Shown here one piece after another: positions 7,999-16,652 of a stretch of DNA of 64,000 bases (the stretch's first letter is position 1; every line of letters starts with the position of its first letter). The notes under the pieces were generated by a model. That model made no database searches and was not told the origin of the DNA. It was given only the letters and a program-made list of their open reading frames with translations. The position numbers and the translations under genes were made by a program. Source of the stretch: Shewanella kaireitica (GTDB lineage Bacteria > Pseudomonadota > Gammaproteobacteria > Enterobacterales > Shewanellaceae). Location of the stretch: contig NZ_JAKIKQ010000004.1 of the NCBI RefSeq assembly GCF_023284045.1, positions 248,001 to 312,000 on the forward strand, given 5' to 3'.

Positions 7999-10995
7999 AT
8001 GATGATAAAAAAAACGCTCCCCATATTGTTACTTGCACTCACTTCACATTCGGCCATGGCCGAGTCTGAGCGAGATGGCGCCTATCGAACATTAGACACA
8101 AACAATCAAGATGTTGAGCATGTTCGTTCTAGCCAAGACTATATGCCGCAAGTGGCACAGCCTCTAACAAATGAAATACCCGATGAAATTCGACCCGACA
8201 ATAATACAGTGTCGGCGATCAGTGCCCTCAGTACATTCTCAAGTATGAGTGTAATGAGCAGTGTCGAACAGGGATGCAGTGAGCAAGTATTTACTTCGCT
8301 ATCTGGCGCCGCCTTACTCGCAGCGCTAAGAGATAATGGCCGTGACTGTATAGACACTTTATTTAATGATGAGCCTGAAACATTGGCGTTGGGTGCATAC
8401 TCTGATGCCAACTTAGCCACGGTTGTAAACGAAATTAAGGCGCAAGCTCTAACCTATGACGGCAGTGATCCCGACGAGTACTTAAGTGCACTGTTTTACT
8501 GGTTAAAAGCCTACGCCTTTTATGATGAGCGCCGATTTGTTAACGCCAACAGCCAACAATCGATGGAGCAAGCAGTGAATGCGCTCTACGCCAATGAACA
8601 TTTTTTTGATAAAAATCCTCAGAACGGATTAGTCGTCAGAAGCGCATTAGGCATACTTAAAAACGCTAATATTGCCGAGCGTTTTGTGCATATCACTAAA
8701 GATGTGCTAAATCGCTATGATGAGTCTTTTGAAAATGTCAGTAACTGGGGAACAGGGATCTCGCCATTGCTTTGGCAAACATTGCAGTCTTGTGCAAACA
8801 AGAGAGAGTGTCGAGCGCAAGAGCATAATCTCTCGCTAATTAATGCCATTAAAACATTTATCTATAACAACCTTAGCTGGTTAGATAAGCCGGATAATGA
8901 CTATCACTTATTTAATCTAGGTTATCAATTAGTCAATCTTTATCGTGGTGAGAGCGAAGCGCATTTCGCTGCAATAGAAGACGAGTTAGCCACCGAGATT
9001 GATAAGATCCTTAACAGCAGTTTTGGCCCATTAAAATCAGATGAAGCACGGACGCTTTATCTGGCCGTGTTTGAGTCAGTCAATTACAACGGTGTATGTG
9101 CGGCATATAACGTTTGTGATCTTAAAGAAGAGATCATTGCATCTGTGCTCGATAACCGTATGACGTGCCCGTCAGGTAATCTGTTTATTTGGGCGCAAGA
9201 TATGAACCAAGCTCAGCTTGAGTGGGCATGTAGCTCATTAGCCGTGCATGAAAACAACTTCCATGAAAAGCTAAAAACCAACCGCAGCCCCGTGACCCCG
9301 GATGATAATGACCAGCTGCAAATGGTTATTTTTAATGACAAGAAAGAGTGGGTAACTTATGGCGGCGCACTGTTTAATGTCAGCACAAACAATGGCGGAA
9401 CTTACCGTGAAGGCGATCCGAGCCGAGCAGGTGATCAAGCGACCTTTTACGCCTACGAAGATGTGGGTGAGCGCCCTATTTTCGATATTTGGAATTTGCG
9501 CCACGAGTACATTCATTACCTAGAAGGGAGGTTTATATCCAAAGGTAGTTTTAGAGACAGCGACAGCGCAGGGCGCACCGTATGGTTCGGAGAAGGGATT
9601 GCTGAGTACATCTCACTGGGTAACTGTAATGCAGGTGCAATAGACGAAGCGCGTAGTGGTGACTATGCATTGAGCACCATCTTTAGTAACGAATATGGTG
9701 TGGGACAAACTCGGATCTATGATTGGGGTTATTTATCTAATCGTTTCATGTTTGAGCGCCAAAACAGCAGCTTCTTTGCTATGTTAGATCTCTTTAAGCA
9801 AGGTGACTTTCAAACGTATCGTGCCGAGCTTGTCGACCCATGGGTAAGTCATCAAACATTTGATGCTGAGTTCGCTAATTGGCTCACAACTGTTGAATCA
9901 ACAGGCTGCAGCATAGATAACACTCGCCCGCCTTCGCCTGAAGAAGCGATAGATATTGATGATGTGCAGGGGAATGATCAAGTCGGTATTAATGCCTGTG
10001 CTTTGGGTAGAGAGCAGCCGGAGTTTAGAATTCAAGCAGGCGTCGCCACCTGTTTGAGCCCTGCTAACGCAGGTAAAAAGAATGAATACGCAATCAGTGT
10101 TCCCCAAGGTTTAGCTGATGTGTCGCTCGAGATCACCCTAAGGCACGGTTCAGGTAATGCTGACCTTTACCATGAGCATGGTAGCGCCAATAACGGCAGC
10201 AGTTATGATCTTGAGTCAACGGGACCAGACAACAACGAAACGATAATCGTCACGCCTGTGCAGTCGGGTTGGAACTATATCGGTGTCAGCGCTGAAAGCA
10301 ATTACTCTGGTGTTACCTTACTGGCTAGATTTGTACAAGATAATCTGCCTGTCGATGACAACGCATTACAAAATGGCGTTAGCCAGCGCGCATCTGCTAC
10401 ACGCGGCGAAGATATTCATTTCACCATGGATGTACCTGCTGCTGTATCGGCATTAACATTTGATACTAGCGGTGGCAGTGGCGATGCTGACTTATATGTT
10501 AAATTCGGTTCTGAGCCAACGTTAACAGATTATGACTGCCGCCCTTACAAAGGTGGAAACCAGGAAAGCTGTGAGATAAACAATGCCCAAGAAGGCATTT
10601 ATTATGTGATGTTACATGGCTATTCAGACTTCAGTGATGTTAGCGTAACCGGCCGCTATAATGCTGATGGTGGCAACGATGATACGACTGTATTGGAAAA
10701 TGATACGGCTAAATTGGTATCTGGCACCGTTAGCGGTGAAGTCACCTACACGATGACGGTTCCGATTGGTGCGACAAACTTAAGTTTTAGCACCAGTGGT
10801 GGTAGTGGCGATGCTGATCTGCATGTGAAATTTGGCAGCGCAGCAACCCCATCTGACTACGATTGCCGCCCATGGAAGAATGGCAGCACGGAGCAATGCA
10901 CTATCAACAATGTTCAAGCGGGTACTTACTACATTATGCTACTCGGCCATAGCGATTTTAGCGACGTAAGTTTAGTGGGAAGTTACACGCCTTAA
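7999..10995 (+). CDS. Secreted collagenase-like metalloprotease (family M9) with C-terminal PPC domains
   Basis: A 998-residue secreted protein. The signal peptide is about residues 1-22 (MMIKKTLPILLLALT...AMA). An N-terminal region resembling the M9 activator domain precedes a gluzincin catalytic domain with HEYIHYLEGRF (H502, E503, H506) and, about 30 residues on, WFGEGIAEY, where E532 should be the third zinc ligand. HEYxHYLxGR plus EGxAE is the signature of Vibrio and Clostridium collagenases. Three beta modules follow: a divergent PPC-like domain (about 663-779) and two PPC domains (about 793-895 and 905-998) with YDCRPY and YDCRPW. The last two are close copies of the last two PPC domains of the upstream protease. 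It probably degrades collagen or similar protein outside the cell. It has its own terminator and lies 218 bases after its neighbour, so it may have its own promoter. Confidence 0.9.
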   Translation: MMIKKTLPILLLALTSHSAMAESERDGAYRTLDTNNQDVEHVRSSQDYMPQVAQPLTNEIPDEIRPDNNTVSAISALSTFSSMSVMSSVEQGCSEQVFTSLSGAALLAALRDNGRDCIDTLFNDEPETLALGAYSDANLATVVNEIKAQALTYDGSDPDEYLSALFYWLKAYAFYDERRFVNANSQQSMEQAVNALYANEHFFDKNPQNGLVVRSALGILKNANIAERFVHITKDVLNRYDESFENVSNWGTGISPLLWQTLQSCANKRECRAQEHNLSLINAIKTFIYNNLSWLDKPDNDYHLFNLGYQLVNLYRGESEAHFAAIEDELATEIDKILNSSFGPLKSDEARTLYLAVFESVNYNGVCAAYNVCDLKEEIIASVLDNRMTCPSGNLFIWAQDMNQAQLEWACSSLAVHENNFHEKLKTNRSPVTPDDNDQLQMVIFNDKKEWVTYGGALFNVSTNNGGTYREGDPSRAGDQATFYAYEDVGERPIFDIWNLRHEYIHYLEGRFISKGSFRDSDSAGRTVWFGEGIAEYISLGNCNAGAIDEARSGDYALSTIFSNEYGVGQTRIYDWGYLSNRFMFERQNSSFFAMLDLFKQGDFQTYRAELVDPWVSHQTFDAEFANWLTTVESTGCSIDNTRPPSPEEAIDIDDVQGNDQVGINACALGREQPEFRIQAGVATCLSPANAGKKNEYAISVPQGLADVSLEITLRHGSGNADLYHEHGSANNGSSYDLESTGPDNNETIIVTPVQSGWNYIGVSAESNYSGVTLLARFVQDNLPVDDNALQNGVSQRASATRGEDIHFTMDVPAAVSALTFDTSGGSGDADLYVKFGSEPTLTDYDCRPYKGGNQESCEINNAQEGIYYVMLHGYSDFSDVSVTGRYNADGGNDDTTVLENDTAKLVSGTVSGEVTYTMTVPIGATNLSFSTSGGSGDADLHVKFGSAATPSDYDCRPWKNGSTEQCTINNVQAGTYYIMLLGHSDFSDVSLVGSYTP

Positions 10996-11505
10996 TGTTC
11001 TCATGTCTATTTTAAGTGTTATTAAGCCTCCTAAATGGAGGCTTTTTTATTTGAGTCACTATTCAATGAATACCAATAGGAACACAAGTTCACGCACACG
11101 TATTGCGACACAGTAGCTTTTGCAGTTGGTTTGAGTAAGCGCTGAACCTTCCACTGTTGCTTTAATTTAATAACACTTTATTTTGCAATCTGGTGAATCT
11201 TGACTGCTGGTTTTGCGATTAAACAAGGTTAACAAAGCAGCGAGTATTGACTCTACACAGTGAAAGTTAAATGGTATGAGTACTAATTGTTTATATTTGA
11301 CGTGAGCATAACTTTAGCCTATTTAATTGGCCTTTGGCGTTAATGCTAGTCGGTAGGAAGACAATCTCCGTAAGAAACAGATTGAAAGGGTTTTATTTGT
11401 ATGCAGTAGTGAAATATCCAACCTAGCAAATTGATACTAGGTTGAATATTTATAGTTCAGTAACGCCTAAGCTTAAACGAGTTTAAGTTTTTTTAACGAG
11501 GGCGA
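10996..11505. other. Intergenic region between convergent collagenase and curlin genes
   Basis: Apart from the collagenase terminator, about 450 bases hold no convincing gene. Two hairpins lie near the curlin end: CAACCTAG/CTAGGTTG (11419-11444) and CTTAAAC/GTTTAAG (11472-11487). The second is followed by a T run on the plus strand. Neither is a clear terminator for the minus-strand curlin transcript. Confidence 0.5.
11024..11049 (+). terminator. Terminator after the collagenase-like gene
   Basis: AAGCCTCC (11024-11031) pairs with GGAGGCTT (11037-11044) around a five-base loop, followed by TTTT. Confidence 0.85.
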
Positions 11506-13149
11506 CTATTGTTGAATATTTACCGTGTTATTAGATCCATCGCTTAATACCACAGCGACTTCACGAGCGCCAAGCTGCACGATATCGATATTATGATTCT
11601 CGCCGTAATTCATGGTGACAGAAGCATAGTTAAGCTCACTATGTTGTGAGATATCAACATGACTACCCTCTGTACCATTGCCTGCATAAATGTTAGCGGC
11701 GTGATTATTACCAATTTGGGTTATGCTTGAACTAATCATATCGCCGTGGCTTTGAGCGTTAGCGCGGTTTGTGCTGCCATGTTGGTCAATTGTGGTACTG
11801 GAGTTCGAGCTAAATGTCATTGCAATGGCACTGTTGCCCCCCGTCACACCTGTACCATCACTTTGGCTGATTGTAATGTTATTAGCCATGCCGCTGTTAC
11901 CTGCTAACTCTGCTTTAGCGAATTGCGAATGCCCAGTTTGGGTAATGGTAGTGAGGTGCCCACCCGTTTGTTTAACTGTTGCAGTGCTATTGTCACTGTT
12001 TAATTGAGAGATGGTGGCTCGGTTAGCGTTTAATGATTGAGTGACCGTAATACTGTTCTCGTCACCAAGCTGGGTGATGATTGCATCATTTCCATGAGTC
12101 GATCCATACTCTGATTGCTGTGTTTCAGCTTTGTTTCCGTTGCCAATTTGGTTTGAAACAATCAGTGTTCCGTTGCCTTCTTGGCCAACTTGGCTCGTCA
12201 ACAGAGTATTTTCATTACCTAGCTGTAATGATTCTACTGTATTACTCGAACCGGTTTGATCTATATTGATATCGTTCAGGTTGCCAGCTTGAGTGAAATC
12301 GATGTTGTTAGAGTAGTTGCCTTGCTGGTTTTGGCTGGCGCGCGCTTGGTTATTGTCACCGTTTTGGGAGCCTAGGATAAGATCCCCCTGCGTTCCAGTG
12401 TTATCTTGTTTAGCGTCAGCGAAGTTACTATTCCCAGTTTGGGTTAGCGTCGCTTTTGCTGAGTCGGCATTAGTTTGGACGATAAATGCTTGGTTGAATC
12501 CTGCAGTGACAGTGCCATTTTGCGTAATTGTTGCTTCAGCATTGTTGGAGTTTGCTGCGGTAATGCTAGCAGTATCATCGCTGCTATTTTGGTTAATGGT
12601 TGATTTAACAAAGGCTGAGTTTGTTTGCGAAATTGTCGCTAAGTTTCTGTCAGATGGAACTAAGCTGTCGCCTTGGCTAATGGTAGCTGTTGCCTTACGC
12701 TGTGCGTCACCAGTTACAGCTGATTGGGTAACCGTTGCGCTATTGCCATCGCCTGTCGTTGTGACAATTGATGAGGCAAGACTGCTACCATCACTTTGGT
12801 TTACAGAGGTTGTATTACTTACACCTCGCTGAAAAACCTCTGAGGTGACACTGTTACTACCCGTTTGCATTAACGTTGCGATATTTCCTGCGCCATTCTG
12901 ATTGACAAGAGATGTACTGAAAGACGTATTTTCTTGTGTCGTACTCGCCGTGTTCATATCAGCGTTAGCAGAAGAAGAAAACTGAATAACTTCTGATGTG
13001 TTTTTATTGCTTGATATATTTTGTTTGATAGTTGCAGTATTAAGACCACCTTTTTGTTTAACTTCGGCTTTATTTCTTTCTACAGCAGATACAGAAGCTG
13101 AAGCGAGCAAGGCTGCTGAGATGATAAGTGCGATTTTTGAATGTTTCAT
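11506..13149 (-). CDS. csgA: Very large curlin-like amyloid subunit (CsgA-like)
   Basis: A 547-residue secreted protein built almost entirely of curlin-type repeats of about 20-25 residues with spaced Gln/Asn/Ser/Thr/Gly (patterns such as ATITQxGxxN and QxGxxN). The repeats are preceded by a signal peptide (MKHSKIALIISAALLASASVSA). Enterobacterial CsgA has about 150 residues and five repeats, and this protein has room for roughly 20. It should be exported through CsgG and polymerise into a surface amyloid fibre. The start was set at 13149 because AAGGAAAG lies just upstream; a longer frame from 13164 would place that site inside the coding region. It lies downstream of the csgB-like gene on the same strand, and csgEFG is divergent. 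The A versus B assignment rests on order and C-terminal sequence. Confidence 0.8.
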   Translation of the reverse strand: MKHSKIALIISAALLASASVSAVERNKAEVKQKGGLNTATIKQNISSNKNTSEVIQFSSSANADMNTASTTQENTSFSTSLVNQNGAGNIATLMQTGSNSVTSEVFQRGVSNTTSVNQSDGSSLASSIVTTTGDGNSATVTQSAVTGDAQRKATATISQGDSLVPSDRNLATISQTNSAFVKSTINQNSSDDTASITAANSNNAEATITQNGTVTAGFNQAFIVQTNADSAKATLTQTGNSNFADAKQDNTGTQGDLILGSQNGDNNQARASQNQQGNYSNNIDFTQAGNLNDINIDQTGSSNTVESLQLGNENTLLTSQVGQEGNGTLIVSNQIGNGNKAETQQSEYGSTHGNDAIITQLGDENSITVTQSLNANRATISQLNSDNSTATVKQTGGHLTTITQTGHSQFAKAELAGNSGMANNITISQSDGTGVTGGNSAIAMTFSSNSSTTIDQHGSTNRANAQSHGDMISSSITQIGNNHAANIYAGNGTEGSHVDISQHSELNYASVTMNYGENHNIDIVQLGAREVAVVLSDGSNNTVNIQQ

Positions 13150-13192
13150 TATCTTTCCTTTCAATATCGAGTAGTGTTTTATATGAATTAAA

Positions 13193-14041
13193 TTAGTAGC
13201 GCAAAATAATTATTGCCATTCCATTTCCAACCTGGCTAATACTGGCAGGGCTTAATGCATTGTCGCTGCTTTGAATTAAAATGGCATTATTACTATTTCC
13301 TTGTTGGTAAATATTTGCTTGGTGAGATCCGTAGCCTTCTTGTTTGGCCAATGCATTATTATTGTTACCAATTTGATTTACTGTCAGTGTGTGGTTTAAT
13401 CCTAGTTGATGGGTTATTGCATTATTATTGAAACCACTTTGCTTAACGTTTAGTAAATGTTTTTCTCCATTTTGCGTGGCATAGGTTTTGTTCTCGCTAC
13501 CGAGTTGTTCAATGTTAGCGGCGAGGATATCTCCTCCTTGGTCTATCCATAAGCCATTGTCTGTCCCATTTTGCTTAAGCGTGGCATCGATACTTAAACT
13601 GTCATTGGCTTGTTCATTAATGCCTGATTGACTGGCAACTTGTACATTGCCACTGCCTATCTGTAGGCTCTCAATACCGTTGACACCGTCGCTGATGCCT
13701 AATTGGCTCAACTGCATATAGTTTTGCTGACCTTGCTGTATTGCGTTAACAGAAAGTGATGAGCCATGTTGCTCAATGGTGATTCGATTTCCCAATTGAC
13801 CGTAAGTCATTGGCTGGTAACTTTGAGTGTTAGGCATAACCGTGATTAGGCTATTGCTATAAATGACAGGGTTTATAGCGATTTTTGTATCGCGTTTATA
13901 CGCTTCATTTGCGCTAACTGGTAATAAAAATGAACCAGTTAAGGAGAGTAATGTAAAAGTAAGTAGAACGTTAAAGTTGAATTTTTTATGCGTAATAAAC
14001 TTATTTTTAATATCAGCCATTATACGGCATTTTTGCCACAT
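13193..14041 (-). CDS. csgB: Minor curlin / nucleator-like protein (CsgB-like)
   Basis: A 282-residue secreted protein with a long positively charged N-region followed by a hydrophobic signal segment (FNVLLTFTLLSLTGSFLLPVSA). Curlin repeats begin near residue 80 (for example QLGNRITIEQHG and NQIGNNNNALAKQ). The end, MAIIILRY, is hydrophobic with a terminal basic residue, as in CsgB, which anchors and nucleates the fibre. It is about twice the length of the enterobacterial protein (151 aa). AGGGA lies nine bases before ATG 14041; an alternative ATG at 14020 has only a poor site. It is the first gene of the minus-strand csgBA pair. Confidence 0.8.
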   Translation of the reverse strand: MWQKCRIMADIKNKFITHKKFNFNVLLTFTLLSLTGSFLLPVSANEAYKRDTKIAINPVIYSNSLITVMPNTQSYQPMTYGQLGNRITIEQHGSSLSVNAIQQGQQNYMQLSQLGISDGVNGIESLQIGSGNVQVASQSGINEQANDSLSIDATLKQNGTDNGLWIDQGGDILAANIEQLGSENKTYATQNGEKHLLNVKQSGFNNNAITHQLGLNHTLTVNQIGNNNNALAKQEGYGSHQANIYQQGNSNNAILIQSSDNALSPASISQVGNGMAIIILRY

Positions 14042-14569
14042 GTTTTATCGTCCCTGTACAAAGCTCGTGTCAATTTATTGACTAGTGATCTTTTTATATA
14101 CTAATTTTCTACACTATTAAAGTTATGCTTGATTTTTTATTGTTTAAATTTATTTTATATTAACTTTTAAGTTTTAATATAGCTAAGACATCTATAAGAT
14201 TTTACTTTTAGGGAATTAATGGTTGATAATCAGGGTGCGCTGTTCTTTAGAGTGAGTGTTGAGATCGATTTTAATTATAAGCGTGATCGTCTTTGATGTT
14301 TTGAGTTATCTGGTTATAGTTTTTTTTCTAGTTACTCCTGTTTATACTGTATTTTTTATTGAAAAGTAATTGTAGTAAACCTTACTGTAGTTTACATACC
14401 TTAATTTGTTTAATATCCGTCCTGAAAAATATACGTAAAGTTGCTATGTAGAGTTTATTAACTTAATTATTTGATTGAACTTTTGGTTTTTGCTTTGTCA
14501 TTATTACCGATGTTAAGTACTGAATTACTACATCAATGTGGGGTTAACCGAGCAACTTAAGGTGTGCTT
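14042..14569. other. Divergent curli promoter region
   Basis: A 528-base strongly AT-rich region between csgB (minus) and csgE (plus) that must hold the promoters of both curli transcripts. It holds runs of A and T and no plausible gene. I could not assign a -10/-35 pair or a CsgD box with confidence. The length and AT-richness would suit nucleoid-protein and regulator binding, but that is inference. Confidence 0.55.
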
Positions 14570-15052
14570 TTGAAAGTTATAATTATTGCTGCTGGAACTT
14601 CGTTGTTGCTAACTTCATTTGAGGGGATGGCTGAAGTTCCTTTGGCAGCAGAAAGAAGATCAATACAAGTATTGCAGCCACAGAGTATCGATGATGCCGT
14701 GCCGAAAGATGAAGCAGACATGATTAATGGGCTGATTTTAAACCGCACTATGACGCGAGTAGGTCACCGCTTTTATCGAGAATTTGTTGCTGCGTATAGA
14801 GGCCTAAATACTGAAGCTGACCATTTGGGGCTCACTATCGAGGAAAAGGCCACTGCAAGAAGTGGCAGCATTATCTCTATTTACAATAATCGTAAAAAAA
14901 TCTTTATTACTGCTGTTTCACCTGCAAGTAGAAATTTGGACCAACAAGCAAAAACTGCTGCTTCTCGGGTGAACACTATTCTTAAACAAAATAAAAAACA
15001 GGCGAGTTGGGCACAATTTTTAAACCCAGATCTGGCTGCTGATGAATTTTAA
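14570..15052 (+). CDS. csgE: Curli secretion specificity factor CsgE
   Basis: A 160-residue periplasmic protein with a signal peptide (MKVIIIAAGTSLLLTSFEGMA). The body matches CsgE, with the segment NRTMTRVGHRFYREF near the start of the mature domain and a C-terminal region ending in WAQFLNPD. In curli systems CsgE caps the periplasmic side of the CsgG channel and selects CsgA. The start is TTG at 14570 because AAGG at 14559-14562 is seven bases upstream; the in-frame GTG at 14564 is too close to that site. The csgF ribosome binding site lies just after its stop. Confidence 0.9.
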   Translation: MKVIIIAAGTSLLLTSFEGMAEVPLAAERRSIQVLQPQSIDDAVPKDEADMINGLILNRTMTRVGHRFYREFVAAYRGLNTEADHLGLTIEEKATARSGSIISIYNNRKKIFITAVSPASRNLDQQAKTAASRVNTILKQNKKQASWAQFLNPDLAADEF

Positions 15053-15065
15053 AAAGGGATTTCTC

Positions 15066-15479
15066 ATGAAAAAAAGACTGTTACTCACAACAAGTTTTGT
15101 TGCAAGTATAGGCTTATCTGTTAATGCAACAGAACTAGTTTATACCCCAGTAAACCCCAGCTTTGGCGGTAGCTATCTTAACGGGTCGTACTTGTTAGCC
15201 AATGCTTCTGCACAGAATGACCATAAAAGTGGTGGTTCAAGCTATGTTGCCCCGACGGCATTAGAAAGAATGGCAAGTTCTTTAGAGTCACGTTTAATTA
15301 GCCAGCTATTTAACGATGCAAGTAATGGCGAGGAGGGTTATTTAAAAACTTCAGACTTTGAGATAAACGTGGTCAATGAAGATGGCACCTTGCTGGTGCA
15401 TATCACGGATATAACAACTGGAGAAACAACCGTGATAGAGGTCGGTGGTGCGCTTGAAGGTAATGGTGTTGGCGGATAA
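15066..15479 (+). CDS. csgF: Curli assembly component CsgF
   Basis: A 137-residue protein with a signal peptide (MKKRLLLTTSFVASIGLSVNA). The mature N-terminus (TELVYTPVNPSFGG) is the highly conserved CsgF segment that inserts into the CsgG pore. The rest fits the family, whose usual length is about 138. AAGGGA lies six bases before the ATG at 15066, which makes the longer in-frame start at 15042 unlikely. CsgF carries the nucleator to the outside of the outer-membrane channel. Only one base separates it from csgG. Confidence 0.93.
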   Translation: MKKRLLLTTSFVASIGLSVNATELVYTPVNPSFGGSYLNGSYLLANASAQNDHKSGGSSYVAPTALERMASSLESRLISQLFNDASNGEEGYLKTSDFEINVVNEDGTLLVHITDITTGETTVIEVGGALEGNGVGG

Positions 15480-15480
15480 T

Positions 15481-16329
15481 ATGAAAAACCTAACGCTTAT
15501 AGTTGTTTTATCATTTTTGTGCGCTTGTTCATCAACGAGTGAGTTTGAGCATATTGAGCCGGCAACCAGTCTGATGCCCAAAAGTGCCAGTTACTATGAC
15601 TTGATTGCTTTACCTGCTCCCCAAGGAAGTATTGTTGCTGCAGTTTACGACTTCAGGGATCAAACTGGTCAATATAAACCTATTCCTTCAAGCAATTTCT
15701 CAACGGCTGTGCCACAAAGTGGTACTGCATTTTTAGCCCAAACTTTGAATGACTCTGCTTGGTTTGTTCCGGTAGAGCGCGAAGGACTGCAAAACCTATT
15801 AACAGAGCGAAAAATTATTCGTGCTGGCTTGCAAGGAGACTCGAGCAAGCTGCCGCAGTTGAACTCAGCGCAAATTTTGATGGAAGGCGGTATCGTCGCC
15901 TATGACACCAATATAAAAACAGGCGGGGCTGGCGCTCGTTATCTTGGCATCGGGGTTAATTCAAAGTTTAGAGTTGATACCGTAACCGTTAACCTGCGGG
16001 CAGTTGATATACGCACAAGCAGAGTATTGAGTAGCGTTACAACGACCCAGTCTGTGCTATCAAAAGAGATCTCAGCAGGGGTATTTAAGTTTATCGATGC
16101 CCAGGATCTATTGGAGTCAGAAATTGGTTATTCCTCTAATGAACCAGTAAGTATCTGTGTTGTGCAGGCAATTGAAAGTGCAGTGGTACATTTGATTGCT
16201 GATGGGATTTGGAAGCGAGCCTGGAATTTAAGCGACCCAAAGGCTGGTTTGCAAAATACAGTATTACAAAAGTACTGGTTAGAAGCTCATTCAGAAGCAA
16301 GGGTTAGTGAACGAATTAAGCAAGGTTAA
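15481..16329 (+). CDS. csgG: Outer-membrane curli secretion channel lipoprotein CsgG
   Basis: A 282-residue lipoprotein with a lipobox around LCAC (Cys 16) and the CsgG core: VAAVYDFRDQTGQYKP, FLAQTLNDS, WFVPVEREGLQNLLTERKIIR, ILMEGGIVAYDTN and GGAGARYLGIG. The family usually has about 277 residues. It forms the nonameric secretion pore for curlin subunits. The start at 15481, directly after the csgF stop, gives a proper lipoprotein signal; upstream in-frame starts lie inside csgF. It is the last gene of csgEFG. No csgD regulator or csgC inhibitor is adjacent. Confidence 0.95.
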   Translation: MKNLTLIVVLSFLCACSSTSEFEHIEPATSLMPKSASYYDLIALPAPQGSIVAAVYDFRDQTGQYKPIPSSNFSTAVPQSGTAFLAQTLNDSAWFVPVEREGLQNLLTERKIIRAGLQGDSSKLPQLNSAQILMEGGIVAYDTNIKTGGAGARYLGIGVNSKFRVDTVTVNLRAVDIRTSRVLSSVTTTQSVLSKEISAGVFKFIDAQDLLESEIGYSSNEPVSICVVQAIESAVVHLIADGIWKRAWNLSDPKAGLQNTVLQKYWLEAHSEARVSERIKQG

Positions 16330-16493
16330 TTCGTTAAGGTATTTTGCAAATTAACTTCGTTATGCCTATGAAGTATTAAATTAGGCATATAGTCATACTG
16401 TGAATCATTAGCTGAGTTTAGCTTTCTGAAATGGCTTTTCATGCGCTTTAAAGTAATTCAGAAATAGTTGCTAACGTTTGCAGTAGGCTTATA

Positions 16494-16569
16494 TGGTCTC
16501 CCCACAGGGACTCGAACCCCGATCGATCGCTTAGGAGGCGACTGCTCTATCCTGTTGAGCTATAGGGAG
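16494..16569 (-). tRNA. tRNA-Arg (anticodon CCT)
   Basis: A 76-base cloverleaf on the minus strand. The acceptor stem is CTCCCTA/TGGGGAG with discriminator A and an encoded CCA. The D stem is GCTC/GAGC, the anticodon stem GTCGC/GCGAT with loop CTCCTAA (anticodon CCT, reading AGG), and the T arm CGGGG-TTCGAGT-CCCTG. It stands alone between csgG and flgT. tRNA genes are common integration sites, but I saw no integrase or direct repeat of its 3' end in the window. Confidence 0.95.
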
Positions 16570-16652
16570 ACGCCAGTGATTATACTGGTTTTACTCTAGA
16601 TGAAAAGAGTGTATGAAAACTCTTTAGCTTTATCCGCTTGGTTTTTAATCGG

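Noticed and set aside
12317..12832. 171-codon open frame antisense to the large curlin gene
   Set aside because: It lies opposite a repetitive Gln/Asn/Ser/Thr-rich gene, whose biased codons leave the other strand open. It has no ribosome binding site or family resemblance.
14564..14566. GTG start for csgE
   Set aside because: The Shine-Dalgarno-like AAGG ends one base before it, too close for use. TTG 14570 has normal spacing.
16494..16569. Genomic island boundary at the tRNA-Arg gene
   Set aside because: No integrase, no repeat of the tRNA 3' end and no compositional change were seen on either side within the window.
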